A stretch of 64,000 nucleotides of DNA. Source: Pseudodesulfovibrio sp. (GTDB lineage Bacteria > Desulfobacterota > Desulfovibrionia > Desulfovibrionales > Desulfovibrionaceae). Numbering within the stretch: the first letter of the stretch is position 1; every line of letters begins with the position of its first letter. Below, piece after piece: positions 9,003-17,031 of this stretch. The stretch covers positions 569,029 to 633,028 of the forward strand of contig JADGEX010000001.1 in assembly GCA_016744135.1 (NCBI GenBank), read 5' to 3'. The position numbers and the translations under genes are program-made. The notes beneath the pieces are model-generated. The model was not told where the DNA came from and made no database searches. It saw only the letters and a list, made by a program, of their open reading frames with translations.

Positions 9003-10730
9003 ATGCCTCAGATTCTCAGAATCAACTGCCGAACCAAAGAATACAGCTTTGATGAAGTCGGCCCTTACGTCAATCTTGGTGGTCGTGCTCTGACCTCCCG
9101 TCTTATCAACAAAGAAGTTCCTGCCGACTGCCACCCGCTGTCCGCAGAGAATAAACTGGTTTTCGCGACTGGCCTGTTGGGCGGTTCCACCGCTGCTAAC
9201 TCCGGCCGTGTGTCCGTTGGCACCAAATCCCCGCTGACCGGCGGCATCAAGGAATCCAACTCCGGCGGCCTGTTCGCCCACAAGATGCCAAAAATGGATC
9301 TGTTGGCGATTGTCCTTGAAGACAAGCCTGCTGACGAAGCGCCTTTCTCCACTTTGTTCATAACTGATGGCAAAGTCGAATTCCGCGATGCAACCGACAT
9401 CGTCGGCATGGACAACTACCCTGCACATGACAAACTGCTTGAACAGTATGGCAATAAACTGTGTGCAGCCATGATCGGACCCGCCGGTGAAACGGTTCGC
9501 CAAACCGCGACCATCCAGTTCACTGATCCTTACAAGCGCCCCGCACGTTCCGCTGGCCGCGGCGGCACTGGTGCTGTCATGGGCTCCAAAAAGATCAAGG
9601 CCATCGTACTTGATCCCGAATTTGCCAACAAGGTCAGCCCGGTTGACAACGACAACTTCAAAACGGCTCGTTCCACCTGGGTCGATATTATCAAGGGCCA
9701 TCCTGTCACTTCAGAGGGCCTGCCCGGTTTCGGCACCGCAGTACTCGTGAACGTTGTTAACGAAGCAGGTGCACTGCCTACCAAAAACTTCCGTTACGGT
9801 CAGTGTGACCACGCCGCTGATATCTCCGGCGAAAAAATGGCCGAGATCATCGAATCCCGCAAAGGCAAAACCACTGAAGGCTGTCATGTAGGTTGTATCA
9901 TCCAGTGCTCCCAGCAGTACAACGACGCCGATGGTAATTACCTGACCTCCGGTTTCGAATACGAAACCATTTGGGCTTTCGGTGCAAACGCACTGATCAA
10001 GGACTTCGACGACATCGCCACCATGGACCGCATCTGCGACGACAAGGGTATGGATACTATCGAAGCAGGAAACACCATCGCTGTGGCCATGGATGGCGGC
10101 ATCCTCCCTTGGGGTGATGGCAAGGCCGCCATTGAATTGCTCAAGAAAGTCGGTACCGGCGACCCCATGGGCATGATCATCGGCAACGGTGTTGAGTTTG
10201 CTGGCGGCGCATTCGGTGTTGACCGTCTGCCCACAGTCAAACGCCAGTCCATGCCCGCCTATGATCCGCGTGCGGTCAAGGGTGTCGGCGTAACCTACGC
10301 AACGACGGCCATGGGCGCTGACCACACCGCCGGATATGGTGTCACTGCCAACCTTCTTGGTGTCGGCGGCTCCATCGACGGTCTCAAGAAGGAAGGCAAC
10401 ATTGAGTTGTCCAAAAACCTTCAGGTCGCCACTGCCGCCATCGATTCCATGGGTTTCTGCCTGTTCGTGGCATTCGCTGTGCTGGATTCCGACAACGGAG
10501 TCCAAACCATGGCCGACCTGGTTCAGTCCTGGACCGGCAACACCTTCACTCCTGACGATCTGATCGCTCTTGGTGTCGGTGCCATGAAGGATGAACAGGA
10601 TTTCAACGAACGTGCCGGTTTCACCAAGGCAGACGACAAACTGCCCCGTTTCTTTGAAACTGATCCACTTCCGCCTCACAACGTCACTTGGGATTACGAC
10701 GAAGACGAACTTCAAGCCGCCAAAGTCTAA
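9003..10730 (+). CDS. aor: Tungsten aldehyde:ferredoxin oxidoreductase (AOR family)
   Basis: 575 residues. It oxidises aldehydes to carboxylic acids using a W-bis-pterin centre and one 4Fe-4S cluster, passing electrons to ferredoxin (family knowledge). The four cluster cysteines are visible as C294-x3-C298-x3-C302 (GCHVGCIIQC) and C486 in DSMGFC. The N-terminal pterin-binding domain contains GGRALTSRL and the glycine-rich stretches around 75-105. The start at 9003 follows AGAGGG; a TTG-initiated extension from 8913 is open but has no ribosome site and would lie in the promoter. A strong terminator follows, yet the next genes (MoaD, MoeB, ModE types, TupABC, MobB) all serve W/Mo cofactor supply. 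Base composition is more GC-rich and the codon choice more regular than in the neighbours, as expected for a highly expressed enzyme. Confidence 0.95.
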   Translation: MPQILRINCRTKEYSFDEVGPYVNLGGRALTSRLINKEVPADCHPLSAENKLVFATGLLGGSTAANSGRVSVGTKSPLTGGIKESNSGGLFAHKMPKMDLLAIVLEDKPADEAPFSTLFITDGKVEFRDATDIVGMDNYPAHDKLLEQYGNKLCAAMIGPAGETVRQTATIQFTDPYKRPARSAGRGGTGAVMGSKKIKAIVLDPEFANKVSPVDNDNFKTARSTWVDIIKGHPVTSEGLPGFGTAVLVNVVNEAGALPTKNFRYGQCDHAADISGEKMAEIIESRKGKTTEGCHVGCIIQCSQQYNDADGNYLTSGFEYETIWAFGANALIKDFDDIATMDRICDDKGMDTIEAGNTIAVAMDGGILPWGDGKAAIELLKKVGTGDPMGMIIGNGVEFAGGAFGVDRLPTVKRQSMPAYDPRAVKGVGVTYATTAMGADHTAGYGVTANLLGVGGSIDGLKKEGNIELSKNLQVATAAIDSMGFCLFVAFAVLDSDNGVQTMADLVQSWTGNTFTPDDLIALGVGAMKDEQDFNERAGFTKADDKLPRFFETDPLPPHNVTWDYDEDELQAAKV

Positions 10731-10749
10731 AACTCCCCTATCGTAAATC

Positions 10750-10782
10750 AAAGGCCGGGAACTCGTTCCCGGCCTTTTTTTT
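10750..10782 (+). terminator. Strong intrinsic terminator after aor
   Basis: A perfect stem AAAGGCCGGGAAC / GTTCCCGGCCTTT with a two-base loop is followed by eight T. It lies 20 bp after the aor stop, so aor is probably monocistronic and the moaD-like gene has its own promoter or relies on read-through. Confidence 0.95.
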
Positions 10783-10823
10783 CGTATGTTGACCCACTCA
10801 CTTCAAATGACTAGATTGGACAT

Positions 10824-11051
10824 ATGGGAATAGAACTCAAATGTTTTGCAACGTTGGCTAAGTTCCTGCCTGAAAATGGCGACGATTACCCGATTGAAAC
10901 GGGGGAGACCGTCAGGTCACTCGTCGGCAAACTCGGCATGCCTGAAAAAGATGTAACACTCATATTCATTAATGCGGTCCGCTCCAATCTGGATAGCGAA
11001 GTGAATAATGGCGACAGGGTTGGCCTGTTTCCACCGGTCGGTGGAGGTTAA
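10824..11051 (+). CDS. MoaD/ThiS-family sulfur carrier protein
   Basis: 75 residues ending in VGGG-stop, i.e. the C-terminal Gly-Gly that is adenylated and thiocarboxylated in MoaD-type carriers. The body has the beta-grasp pattern with FATLAKFLP near the start and INAVRSN...NNGDRVGLFPPVGGG at the end. In molybdopterin synthase MoaD donates the dithiolene sulfur. It is followed after 3 bp by a MoeB/ThiF-like activating enzyme, and the ribosome site of that gene lies inside the codons for the terminal glycines. Close to aor and tupABC, it most likely serves tungstopterin synthesis. A second, general MoaD elsewhere in the genome cannot be excluded. Confidence 0.9.
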   Translation: MGIELKCFATLAKFLPENGDDYPIETGETVRSLVGKLGMPEKDVTLIFINAVRSNLDSEVNNGDRVGLFPPVGGG

Positions 11052-11054
11052 AAC

Positions 11055-11891
11055 GTGGCAGGGATTCTGGACAAAATCCATGCATACGCCCAAAGCTCTC
11101 TGTTACCATGGGGAGAAACGGGGACCATTATATCCAATGAGGCCATCTCCATGCTGGCCCAACAGAATACTATACCCGGTCATGTTGTTGAGCGTCAGGC
11201 ATTAGCAAAAAGCATTTACCCTCTCAGATATCTACGAAACATGCAGTCCATTACAATCAAAGGACAACAACGCCTTCTGGAATCCACCGTTGCACAAGTT
11301 GGCCTTGGTGGACTTGGCGGCAACCTGCTTGAACAATTCCTGAGAATGGGCATCGGAACCATTCATGCTGCTGATGGCGACCACTTTGAAGAAAGTAATC
11401 TTAATCGACAGGAACTTTCCACGCTCAACACTCTCAACCAATCCAAAGCGTACGCGGCGATCAAAAGAGCCGAGAAGGTCAATCCGTCAGTAGAATTTTC
11501 TGCCACAGAAGAATTTCTGACTGTAAACTCATTACCCGACTTTCTGGCTGGAGCTGATATTGTAATTGATGCTTTGGGAGGACTGGAAACACGCCTTCAC
11601 CTGCAACAATCTGCTGCTAAAGCCGAAGTGCCACTTATCACAGGAGCTTTAGCCGGCTGGACAGGGTATGTTAGCGTGGTCATACCTGGCGAAATTGGTC
11701 CGGCAGACATCATGGGCGTTAACAACGAAGCAGAGGGCATCCTCGGTTGCCCAGCCCCTTCCGTCATGTTGATTGCATCACTTATGGCGGCTGAAACAAT
11801 AAAGATTCTCACCGATACCCATCCAACATTACAAGGCAAAATGCTTGTCGTAGACCTTGCTTCATCCACCTTTGAAACGGTCACTCTGTAA
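11055..11891 (+). CDS. MoeB/ThiF/HesA-family E1-like activating enzyme
   Basis: 278 residues, GTG start at 11055 with GGAGG seven bases upstream. The adenylation core is clear: GLGGLGGNLLEQFLRMG (about 79-95), then DGDHFEESNLNRQ and the IDALGG segment. It lacks the paired CxxC zinc site found in many MoeB proteins; the only cysteine is in GCPAPS (about residue 232), which could act in sulfur transfer. Residues 1-60 are an extension before the Rossmann core. It should adenylate the C-terminal glycine of the MoaD-like protein encoded just upstream. The tight coupling of the two genes and the position between aor and tup support a dedicated tungstopterin role. Confidence 0.88.
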   Translation: MAGILDKIHAYAQSSLLPWGETGTIISNEAISMLAQQNTIPGHVVERQALAKSIYPLRYLRNMQSITIKGQQRLLESTVAQVGLGGLGGNLLEQFLRMGIGTIHAADGDHFEESNLNRQELSTLNTLNQSKAYAAIKRAEKVNPSVEFSATEEFLTVNSLPDFLAGADIVIDALGGLETRLHLQQSAAKAEVPLITGALAGWTGYVSVVIPGEIGPADIMGVNNEAEGILGCPAPSVMLIASLMAAETIKILTDTHPTLQGKMLVVDLASSTFETVTL

Positions 11892-12019
11892 TTTATCGGT
11901 GCCGTATCACAAGCGATTATGCTTCCGTTGACTTAATATTAAAGTTCCTGCATATACTTTTTTGAACAACAATTCATGTGAACAATCACTTAATTAATAT
12001 ATAGCCTTGGCACTTTACC

Positions 12020-12406
12020 ATGACAAAAGAACTAGATACAACACTTCGTCTTCGCATATGGCTTGAACAAAAAGACAAGACCTATATTGGCATTGGAAGC
12101 ACGCTGCTGCTCAAACATGTCGAAGATCTCGGTTCTCTTCGAAAAGCGGCCGAAGCGCTCGGGATGTCTTACAGGCGGGCTTGGGGTAAACTCAAAAATG
12201 CTGAAGAACGCATTGGCCAACCTCTGGTTGAAAAGACCAAAGGTATGGGACAACGATTCAACCTGTCTCCTTACGGCAAAGAGTTGATGGAAAAATTTCT
12301 GAGCTTCTATCTCGATGTTGAAGACTATGCCACCAAGCGGGCTGGAGAACTCCTGGAAATGGATGTCAAAAAATCCGGCGAATTCTATCGTGACGACACG
12401 CAATAA
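12020..12406 (+). CDS. ModE-type winged-helix regulator lacking a metal-binding TOBE domain
   Basis: 128 residues. The LysR-like winged helix of ModE N-terminal domains is visible: IGIGSTLLLKHVEDLGSLRKAAEALGMSYRRAW, then KLKNAEERIGQPLVEK and the wing TKGMGQRFNLS. The C-terminal 30 residues are a short helix, not the TOBE domains that bind molybdate or tungstate in full-length ModE. It lies 91 bp upstream of tupA in the same direction and likely controls tungstate uptake or the surrounding W genes. How it senses oxyanion without TOBE domains is unclear. No strong Shine-Dalgarno precedes the ATG. Confidence 0.85.
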   Translation: MTKELDTTLRLRIWLEQKDKTYIGIGSTLLLKHVEDLGSLRKAAEALGMSYRRAWGKLKNAEERIGQPLVEKTKGMGQRFNLSPYGKELMEKFLSFYLDVEDYATKRAGELLEMDVKKSGEFYRDDTQ

Positions 12407-12497
12407 GCGTCACACACTCACCATCAATTAATTTTGTGAATAACAACAAACATCGTACTAACAATTGTCAAATAAAACCCTACCTTTGGAGGATACA

Positions 12498-13322
12498 ATG
12501 AAGCGTTTACTTCTCATTTCTCTCACACTCATGCTCACTGTCGCCCTGGCTGTACCTGCTCTGGCCGGCAAAACACTGATGATGGCAACAACGACCAGCA
12601 CCGCCAACACCGGTTTGCTGGACGAACTGATCGTTCCGCAGTTCTTAAAAGACACTGGTATTGAAATCAAATTCGTTGCAGTCGGCACAGGTAAAGCCCT
12701 GAAAATGGCTGAAAATTGTGATGTCGATATCGTTCTGGTTCACGCCCCTGCTTCCGAAAAAGCATATATGGATAAAGGCGTTCTCATCGACCGTACTGAA
12801 ATCATGTATAATGATTTCGTCATTATCGGACCTGCCGCTGATCCCGCAGGCGTGAAGGGCATGAGTGTTGCCGAAGCGTTGAAGACCATCGCAGCCAAGA
12901 AGGCTTCTTTTGCCAGCCGTGGTGACAACTCCGGTACCAACAAAAAAGAACTTTCCTTGTGGAAAGCAGCCGGCATGGCTGTTCCCGAAAAAGACGCATG
13001 GTATGTCCAGACTGGTCAAGGCATGCTCCCGACCATCAATATCGCCAATGAAAAATCCGGCTACACCATGACTGACCGCGGTACTTTCATCAAATATGCA
13101 GACAACAATGGTGGCAACCCGCCGCTGATCGTTCTGGTGGAAGGCGACAAGGTTCTGTTCAATCAGTACAGTGCGTTGGCCGTGAATCCCGAACACTGCA
13201 AAGATGCTCAGTATGACCTGGCCAAGCAGTACATTGCATGGATGGCTTCCCCCGAAACCCAGAAAGCCATTGGCAACTTCAAGCTTTTGGGCAAAAAGCT
13301 TTTCATTCCCAACGCAAAGTAG
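12498..13322 (+). CDS. tupA: TupA, tungstate-binding periplasmic protein
   Basis: 274 residues with a cleavable signal peptide (KRLLLISLTLMLTVALA, cut near AxAG at about 23). The mature protein opens with MATTTSTANTGLL, the TupA signature that contributes Ser/Thr oxyanion ligands, followed by the VGTGKAL phosphate-like loop and the DRGTF segment. It binds tungstate in the periplasm and delivers it to TupBC. The ATG at 12498 follows GGAGG at six bases; an upstream in-frame ATG at 12465 lacks a ribosome site and would bury the signal peptide. Length and motifs distinguish it from ModA and PstS. Gene order tupABC is intact. Confidence 0.95.
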   Translation: MKRLLLISLTLMLTVALAVPALAGKTLMMATTTSTANTGLLDELIVPQFLKDTGIEIKFVAVGTGKALKMAENCDVDIVLVHAPASEKAYMDKGVLIDRTEIMYNDFVIIGPAADPAGVKGMSVAEALKTIAAKKASFASRGDNSGTNKKELSLWKAAGMAVPEKDAWYVQTGQGMLPTINIANEKSGYTMTDRGTFIKYADNNGGNPPLIVLVEGDKVLFNQYSALAVNPEHCKDAQYDLAKQYIAWMASPETQKAIGNFKLLGKKLFIPNAK

Positions 13323-13385
13323 ATAGAGTATGGTAATCCACCGGGGGAACGGACTCCCGTCCCCCCGGTCAAAAAAGGATTGTGA

Positions 13386-14081
13386 ATGGACTATCTGCTT
13401 CAAGGTTTTCTTCAAGGTTTTGTTCTCCTCTTCACCGGCGACCCTGAAACTTATTCCGCAATCTGGGCAACAGTGGGGGCATCCTCTCTGTCCATGTTTT
13501 TCAGTCTTACCATCGGCGTTCCGCTCGGCTTTTTCCTTGGCCACAAAACATTTTTCGGGAAACGAGTTCTCAGAACCATCGTAGACACACTTCTGTCATT
13601 CCCCACGGTTGTTATTGGTTTATTAGTCTATGCTTTCCTGACAAGACATGGTCCTCTGGGCGGGACAGGTCTTCTCTTTTCCATACCAGGGGTTGCCATA
13701 GGGCAAACTTTGCTCGGCCTGCCCATCATCATCGCCATGACCGCAAATGCGGTGGAAAGCTTGGACAAAAGACTTCCCATGACACTCATCACACTCGGTG
13801 CCAATCCACGACAGATGCTCTGGGCCACTGTTATGGAAGCACGATTTTCCATTATGCTCGCCGCCATGGCCGCTTATGGCCGCATCGTGTCGGAGGTCGG
13901 CATATCCATGCTCGTTGGTGGCAATATCAAATGGCATACACGAACCATCACCACGGCTATTGCACTGGAAACAGGTAAAGGGGAATTTGCTGTAGGGATC
14001 GCACTCGGCATTGTCCTGCTTGCTGTGGCTCTCCTCGTCAATGTTGCAGCCACAGGCCTCAAAAAGAAGGCCGTCCAATGA
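13386..14081 (+). CDS. tupB: TupB, tungstate ABC transporter permease
   Basis: 231 residues, polytopic, with about five or six hydrophobic helices starting near residues 30, 60, 95, 140 and 200. The cytoplasmic EAA-like loop (TLGANPRQMLWATVMEARF, about 138-156) contacts the ATPase. ATG follows AAGGA. Its stop codon overlaps the tupC start (ATGA at 14078-14081), so the two are translationally coupled. It forms the membrane channel for tungstate import with TupA and TupC. Confidence 0.95.
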   Translation: MDYLLQGFLQGFVLLFTGDPETYSAIWATVGASSLSMFFSLTIGVPLGFFLGHKTFFGKRVLRTIVDTLLSFPTVVIGLLVYAFLTRHGPLGGTGLLFSIPGVAIGQTLLGLPIIIAMTANAVESLDKRLPMTLITLGANPRQMLWATVMEARFSIMLAAMAAYGRIVSEVGISMLVGGNIKWHTRTITTAIALETGKGEFAVGIALGIVLLAVALLVNVAATGLKKKAVQ

Positions 14082-14734
14082 AAACTCCCATCATTTCCCT
14101 GCACAATGTTCGGCAAATCTTTTCTGGCCGACAAGTTCTCAGCATCGACAAACTTGATATCAATCATGACGACATCATCGGCCTGGCTGGTCCCAATGGA
14201 TCTGGCAAATCAACGCTGCTTCGTATACTTGCATTTCTCGATGCCCCGTCTTCAGGTACTCTTTCCTTCATGGGAGCAAAGACCTCAACCAAACCGGGTG
14301 CAGTACACCGTCAGGTCACATTGCTTGTTCAGGAACCGTATCTACTTAAACGCACGGTCCATGCAAATGTTGCCTACGGACTCAAGGTTCGCAAAAAATC
14401 AGATATTACAACAAAAGTGCATAACGCCCTGATTGAAGTCGGGCTAGACCCAGAATCCTTTTCATCAAGACACTGGTTTGAACTCTCAGGTGGCGAGGCA
14501 CAACGAGTGGCTCTGGCTGCCCGTTTAGTCCTCAAACCCAAAGTTCTTCTCATGGACGAACCCACGGCCAGCCTAGATGCCAAAAGCGCTACCCTTATTC
14601 GACAGGCTGCACTCAAAGCTCGCACAAACAACGGGACAAGCCTCGTCGTTGCCAGTCACGATCTCGACTGGCTCGGCAAGGTCAGTGACCGTATTATTCA
14701 TCTTGAACACGGCTCTATTGTTGAGACATCATAG
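14078..14734 (+). CDS. tupC: TupC, tungstate ABC transporter ATPase
   Basis: 218 residues. Walker A is GPNGSGKST (about 38-46), the Q-loop LVQEPYL, the signature LSGGEAQR and Walker B VLLMDEPTASLD, followed by SHD for the H-loop. It has no extra C-terminal TOBE domain, so it resembles the short TupC/WtpC type, not ModC. The start overlaps the end of tupB by four bases. It powers tungstate import from the cytoplasmic face. Confidence 0.95.
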   Translation: MKTPIISLHNVRQIFSGRQVLSIDKLDINHDDIIGLAGPNGSGKSTLLRILAFLDAPSSGTLSFMGAKTSTKPGAVHRQVTLLVQEPYLLKRTVHANVAYGLKVRKKSDITTKVHNALIEVGLDPESFSSRHWFELSGGEAQRVALAARLVLKPKVLLMDEPTASLDAKSATLIRQAALKARTNNGTSLVVASHDLDWLGKVSDRIIHLEHGSIVETS

Positions 14735-14755
14735 CTTTCCCCACGGAGATACGAC

Positions 14756-15463
14756 ATGAAAGCAATATCTATAGTCGGACCAAAAAATTCCGGCAAAACA
14801 ACGCTTGGCCTCGGACTGGCTCATCACTTCAAGGCTTCAGGCCTGACTGTCGCTGCTGCAAAATTCAGCCACCACGGATTCGACTGGGCTGACACCGACA
14901 CAACCCAATATGCGGAAATCTGTGACGCAGTCGCTGGACTCAGCCCCGAGGAAACCTTCGTCAATTGGACAGACCGACGATTTCTTCCTGACATCCTGCC
15001 CCTCCTGACCGCCGACGTTCTTATTGTTGAAGGCGGTAAATCTCTAGGGTATCTTCCTCGTATCCTCTGTTTGAATGGCGACCTTGCCGACGGAACTGAC
15101 TGGCTCATTCCTGATCTCGCAATCGCCACATATGGCGACACGAAGCTTGAGGGTGTCACCGCTTATGACACCATTGATTCTCTTGCAGAAGCCGTTCTTG
15201 AAAAAGGATTTTTCCTACCCGGTATGGACTGTAAAACATGCGGCAGACCTGATTGTCATACTCTGGCTGCCGAAATAGTGGCTGGGAAAACGACTACCAA
15301 GGCATGTCTCGCCATGCACAATTCCATCAAAGTAGACATAAACGGCTCTGCGGTAGGAATGAAACCCTTTGTCGAAGACATCATTTCCGCCTCTATCAGG
15401 GAAATGATCAGAACGCTCAAGGGATACTCTCCGGGCAAAGCAACCATCAAACTGGACGTATAA
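14756..15463 (+). CDS. mobB: MobB-type P-loop protein fused to a four-cysteine Fe-S domain
   Basis: 235 residues. The N-terminal 150 residues form a MobB-like GTPase with Walker A GPKNSGKTT (about 7-15) and the later IVEGGKSLGYLP region. Residues about 155-184 carry LPGMDCKTCG...C...C with Cys159, Cys162, Cys167 and Cys184, the spacing of the PF04060-type 4Fe-4S domain found in RnfB and CdhE-like proteins. MobB helps attach or deliver nucleotide-modified pterin cofactors. It follows tupC by 21 bp behind GGAGA and precedes trmL by 3 bp, so it likely shares the tup transcript. The fusion suggests Fe-S-linked cofactor handling for tungsten enzymes; that role is inference. Confidence 0.88.
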   Translation: MKAISIVGPKNSGKTTLGLGLAHHFKASGLTVAAAKFSHHGFDWADTDTTQYAEICDAVAGLSPEETFVNWTDRRFLPDILPLLTADVLIVEGGKSLGYLPRILCLNGDLADGTDWLIPDLAIATYGDTKLEGVTAYDTIDSLAEAVLEKGFFLPGMDCKTCGRPDCHTLAAEIVAGKTTTKACLAMHNSIKVDINGSAVGMKPFVEDIISASIREMIRTLKGYSPGKATIKLDV

Positions 15464-15466
15464 CTC

Positions 15467-15931
15467 ATGCGCATTGTTCTTTTCGAGCCGGAAATTCCAC
15501 CCAATACCGGCAATATTGCTCGATTGTGTGCGGCGACAAAAACACCACTTCACCTCATCGAACCGCTGGGATTCTCTGTTGATAACAAACACCTCAAACG
15601 AGCCGGCCTGGATTACTGGCCTCACGTGGATGTCACTGTGCACCCGAATTTCGCCGAGTTCATGAACCGGGTGCAACCTCCGCGCCTCGTCATGGCCAGT
15701 GCGAAGGCCGCAACGCCACACCATCGCTTCGAATTCATGGCAGACGACGCCATTGTTCTTGGACCTGAGACTCGTGGACTTACACCCGAATTCATGAAAG
15801 GACATCCTCAAATTCGCATTCCAATATGGGGTAAAGTCAGAAGCCTGAACCTGTCGACTGCCACAGGCATCCTTCTTTTCGAAGCCTTGCGCCAGACGGA
15901 TGGAATCATGGAAGACATATCCATATCTTGA
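15467..15931 (+). CDS. trmL: TrmL, tRNA (cytidine/uridine-34 2'-O)-methyltransferase
   Basis: 154 residues, the full length of TrmL, a minimal SPOUT enzyme that methylates the wobble ribose of tRNA-Leu isoacceptors with SAM. Motifs: N-terminal LFEPEIPPNTGNIARLCAA, the knot motif VLGPETRGL (about 103-111), and IPIWGKVRSLNLSTATGI at the end. ATG at 15467 is 3 bp after the mobB-like gene, so it is probably the last member of that operon by read-through although its role is unrelated. Confidence 0.93.
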   Translation: MRIVLFEPEIPPNTGNIARLCAATKTPLHLIEPLGFSVDNKHLKRAGLDYWPHVDVTVHPNFAEFMNRVQPPRLVMASAKAATPHHRFEFMADDAIVLGPETRGLTPEFMKGHPQIRIPIWGKVRSLNLSTATGILLFEALRQTDGIMEDISIS

Positions 15932-16014
15932 AATTTATATCCACGCCCTGTATTGTGCCTTTGCTGAACAAAACACATGACTTTCAACCCGAACACTTGG
16001 GATAGAATATACCT

Positions 16015-17031
16015 ATGAAACTTCTCGTCACAGGCGGCTGCGGCTTCATCGGAACAAACTTTGTCCGACTCATGCTCGCCAAGCATCCAGACTGGTCCAT
16101 CATCAATCTGGACAAGCTTACCTATGCCGGAAATAGACTCAACCTCATGGACCTTGAACAAAACGAAGCCCGTTACACGTTTGTTCAAGGAGATATATGT
16201 GACCGCGAACTAATCATGGACCTCCTTGCAGATCAATCCATTGATGCCGTCGTCAACTTTGCTGCCGAATCCCATGTGGACCGTTCCATCAACGATCCAT
16301 CTCTTTTTGTGACCACCAACGTGGGTGGAGCACAAAACCTCATGGAATGCGCCCGCCAACGAAATATTGGCCGTTTCGTGCACGTATCCACAGATGAGGT
16401 GTATGGAACCCTTGGCAAAACAGGGAAATTTACTGAATCCACACCGCTCGCACCCAATAGCCCGTATTCATCAAGCAAGGCCGGAGCCGATCTCATGGCT
16501 CGCGCATACTTTGAAACTTACAGATTTCCCATCTTGGTCACCCGGTGCTCCAATAACTATGGGCCATATCAATTCCCGGAAAAACTCATTCCGCTCATGT
16601 TTCTCAATGCTAAGGCGGGCAAATCACTTCCTGTCTATGGCGATGGAATGAACGTCAGGGACTGGATCTACGTCGATGACCATTGCCTCGGAGTTGAACT
16701 GACCCTGACCAAAGGACGCGAAGGACAGGCATACAACTTCGGAGGTGATGCCGAAGAGGCCAACATCACAGTAATCAAAACCTTATTGTCTCTTTTAGGA
16801 AAACCGGAATCACTGATCACATATGTCACAGACAGACCTGGGCACGACAAACGTTACGCCATGGACTTTTCTCTGGCTCAACGGGAACTCGGTTTTGCAC
16901 CAACACTGAATTTTACAGACGGTCTGAAAAAGACCCTTGATTGGTACGAAGCCAACACGGAATGGCTTGAACAGGTCCAAAGCGGTGAATACCGCACATT
17001 CATGGACTCATGGTACGAGGAACGCGCCTAA
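16015..17031 (+). CDS. rfbB: dTDP-glucose 4,6-dehydratase
   Basis: 338 residues. Extended short-chain dehydrogenase with NAD motif GGCGFIGTNF (residues 7-16), the catalytic Thr in STDEVYG and the YxxxK pair in YSSSKAGAD, then RCSNNYGPYQFPEKLIP typical of RmlB. It converts dTDP-glucose to dTDP-4-keto-6-deoxyglucose in the dTDP-rhamnose pathway. The rmlD gene overlaps its stop codon. rmlA is elsewhere in the window (54287-55180) and rmlC was not found here. Confidence 0.95.
   Translation: MKLLVTGGCGFIGTNFVRLMLAKHPDWSIINLDKLTYAGNRLNLMDLEQNEARYTFVQGDICDRELIMDLLADQSIDAVVNFAAESHVDRSINDPSLFVTTNVGGAQNLMECARQRNIGRFVHVSTDEVYGTLGKTGKFTESTPLAPNSPYSSSKAGADLMARAYFETYRFPILVTRCSNNYGPYQFPEKLIPLMFLNAKAGKSLPVYGDGMNVRDWIYVDDHCLGVELTLTKGREGQAYNFGGDAEEANITVIKTLLSLLGKPESLITYVTDRPGHDKRYAMDFSLAQRELGFAPTLNFTDGLKKTLDWYEANTEWLEQVQSGEYRTFMDSWYEERA

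Noticed and set aside
8952..10751. Long minus-strand frames opposite aor (249 and 346 codons)
   Set aside because: Frames mirror the codon pattern of a GC-regular, highly expressed gene; no motifs or ribosome sites.
12645..13544. 299-codon minus-strand frame opposite tupA/tupB
   Set aside because: It spans the end of one gene and the start of another antisense; no homology motifs seen.
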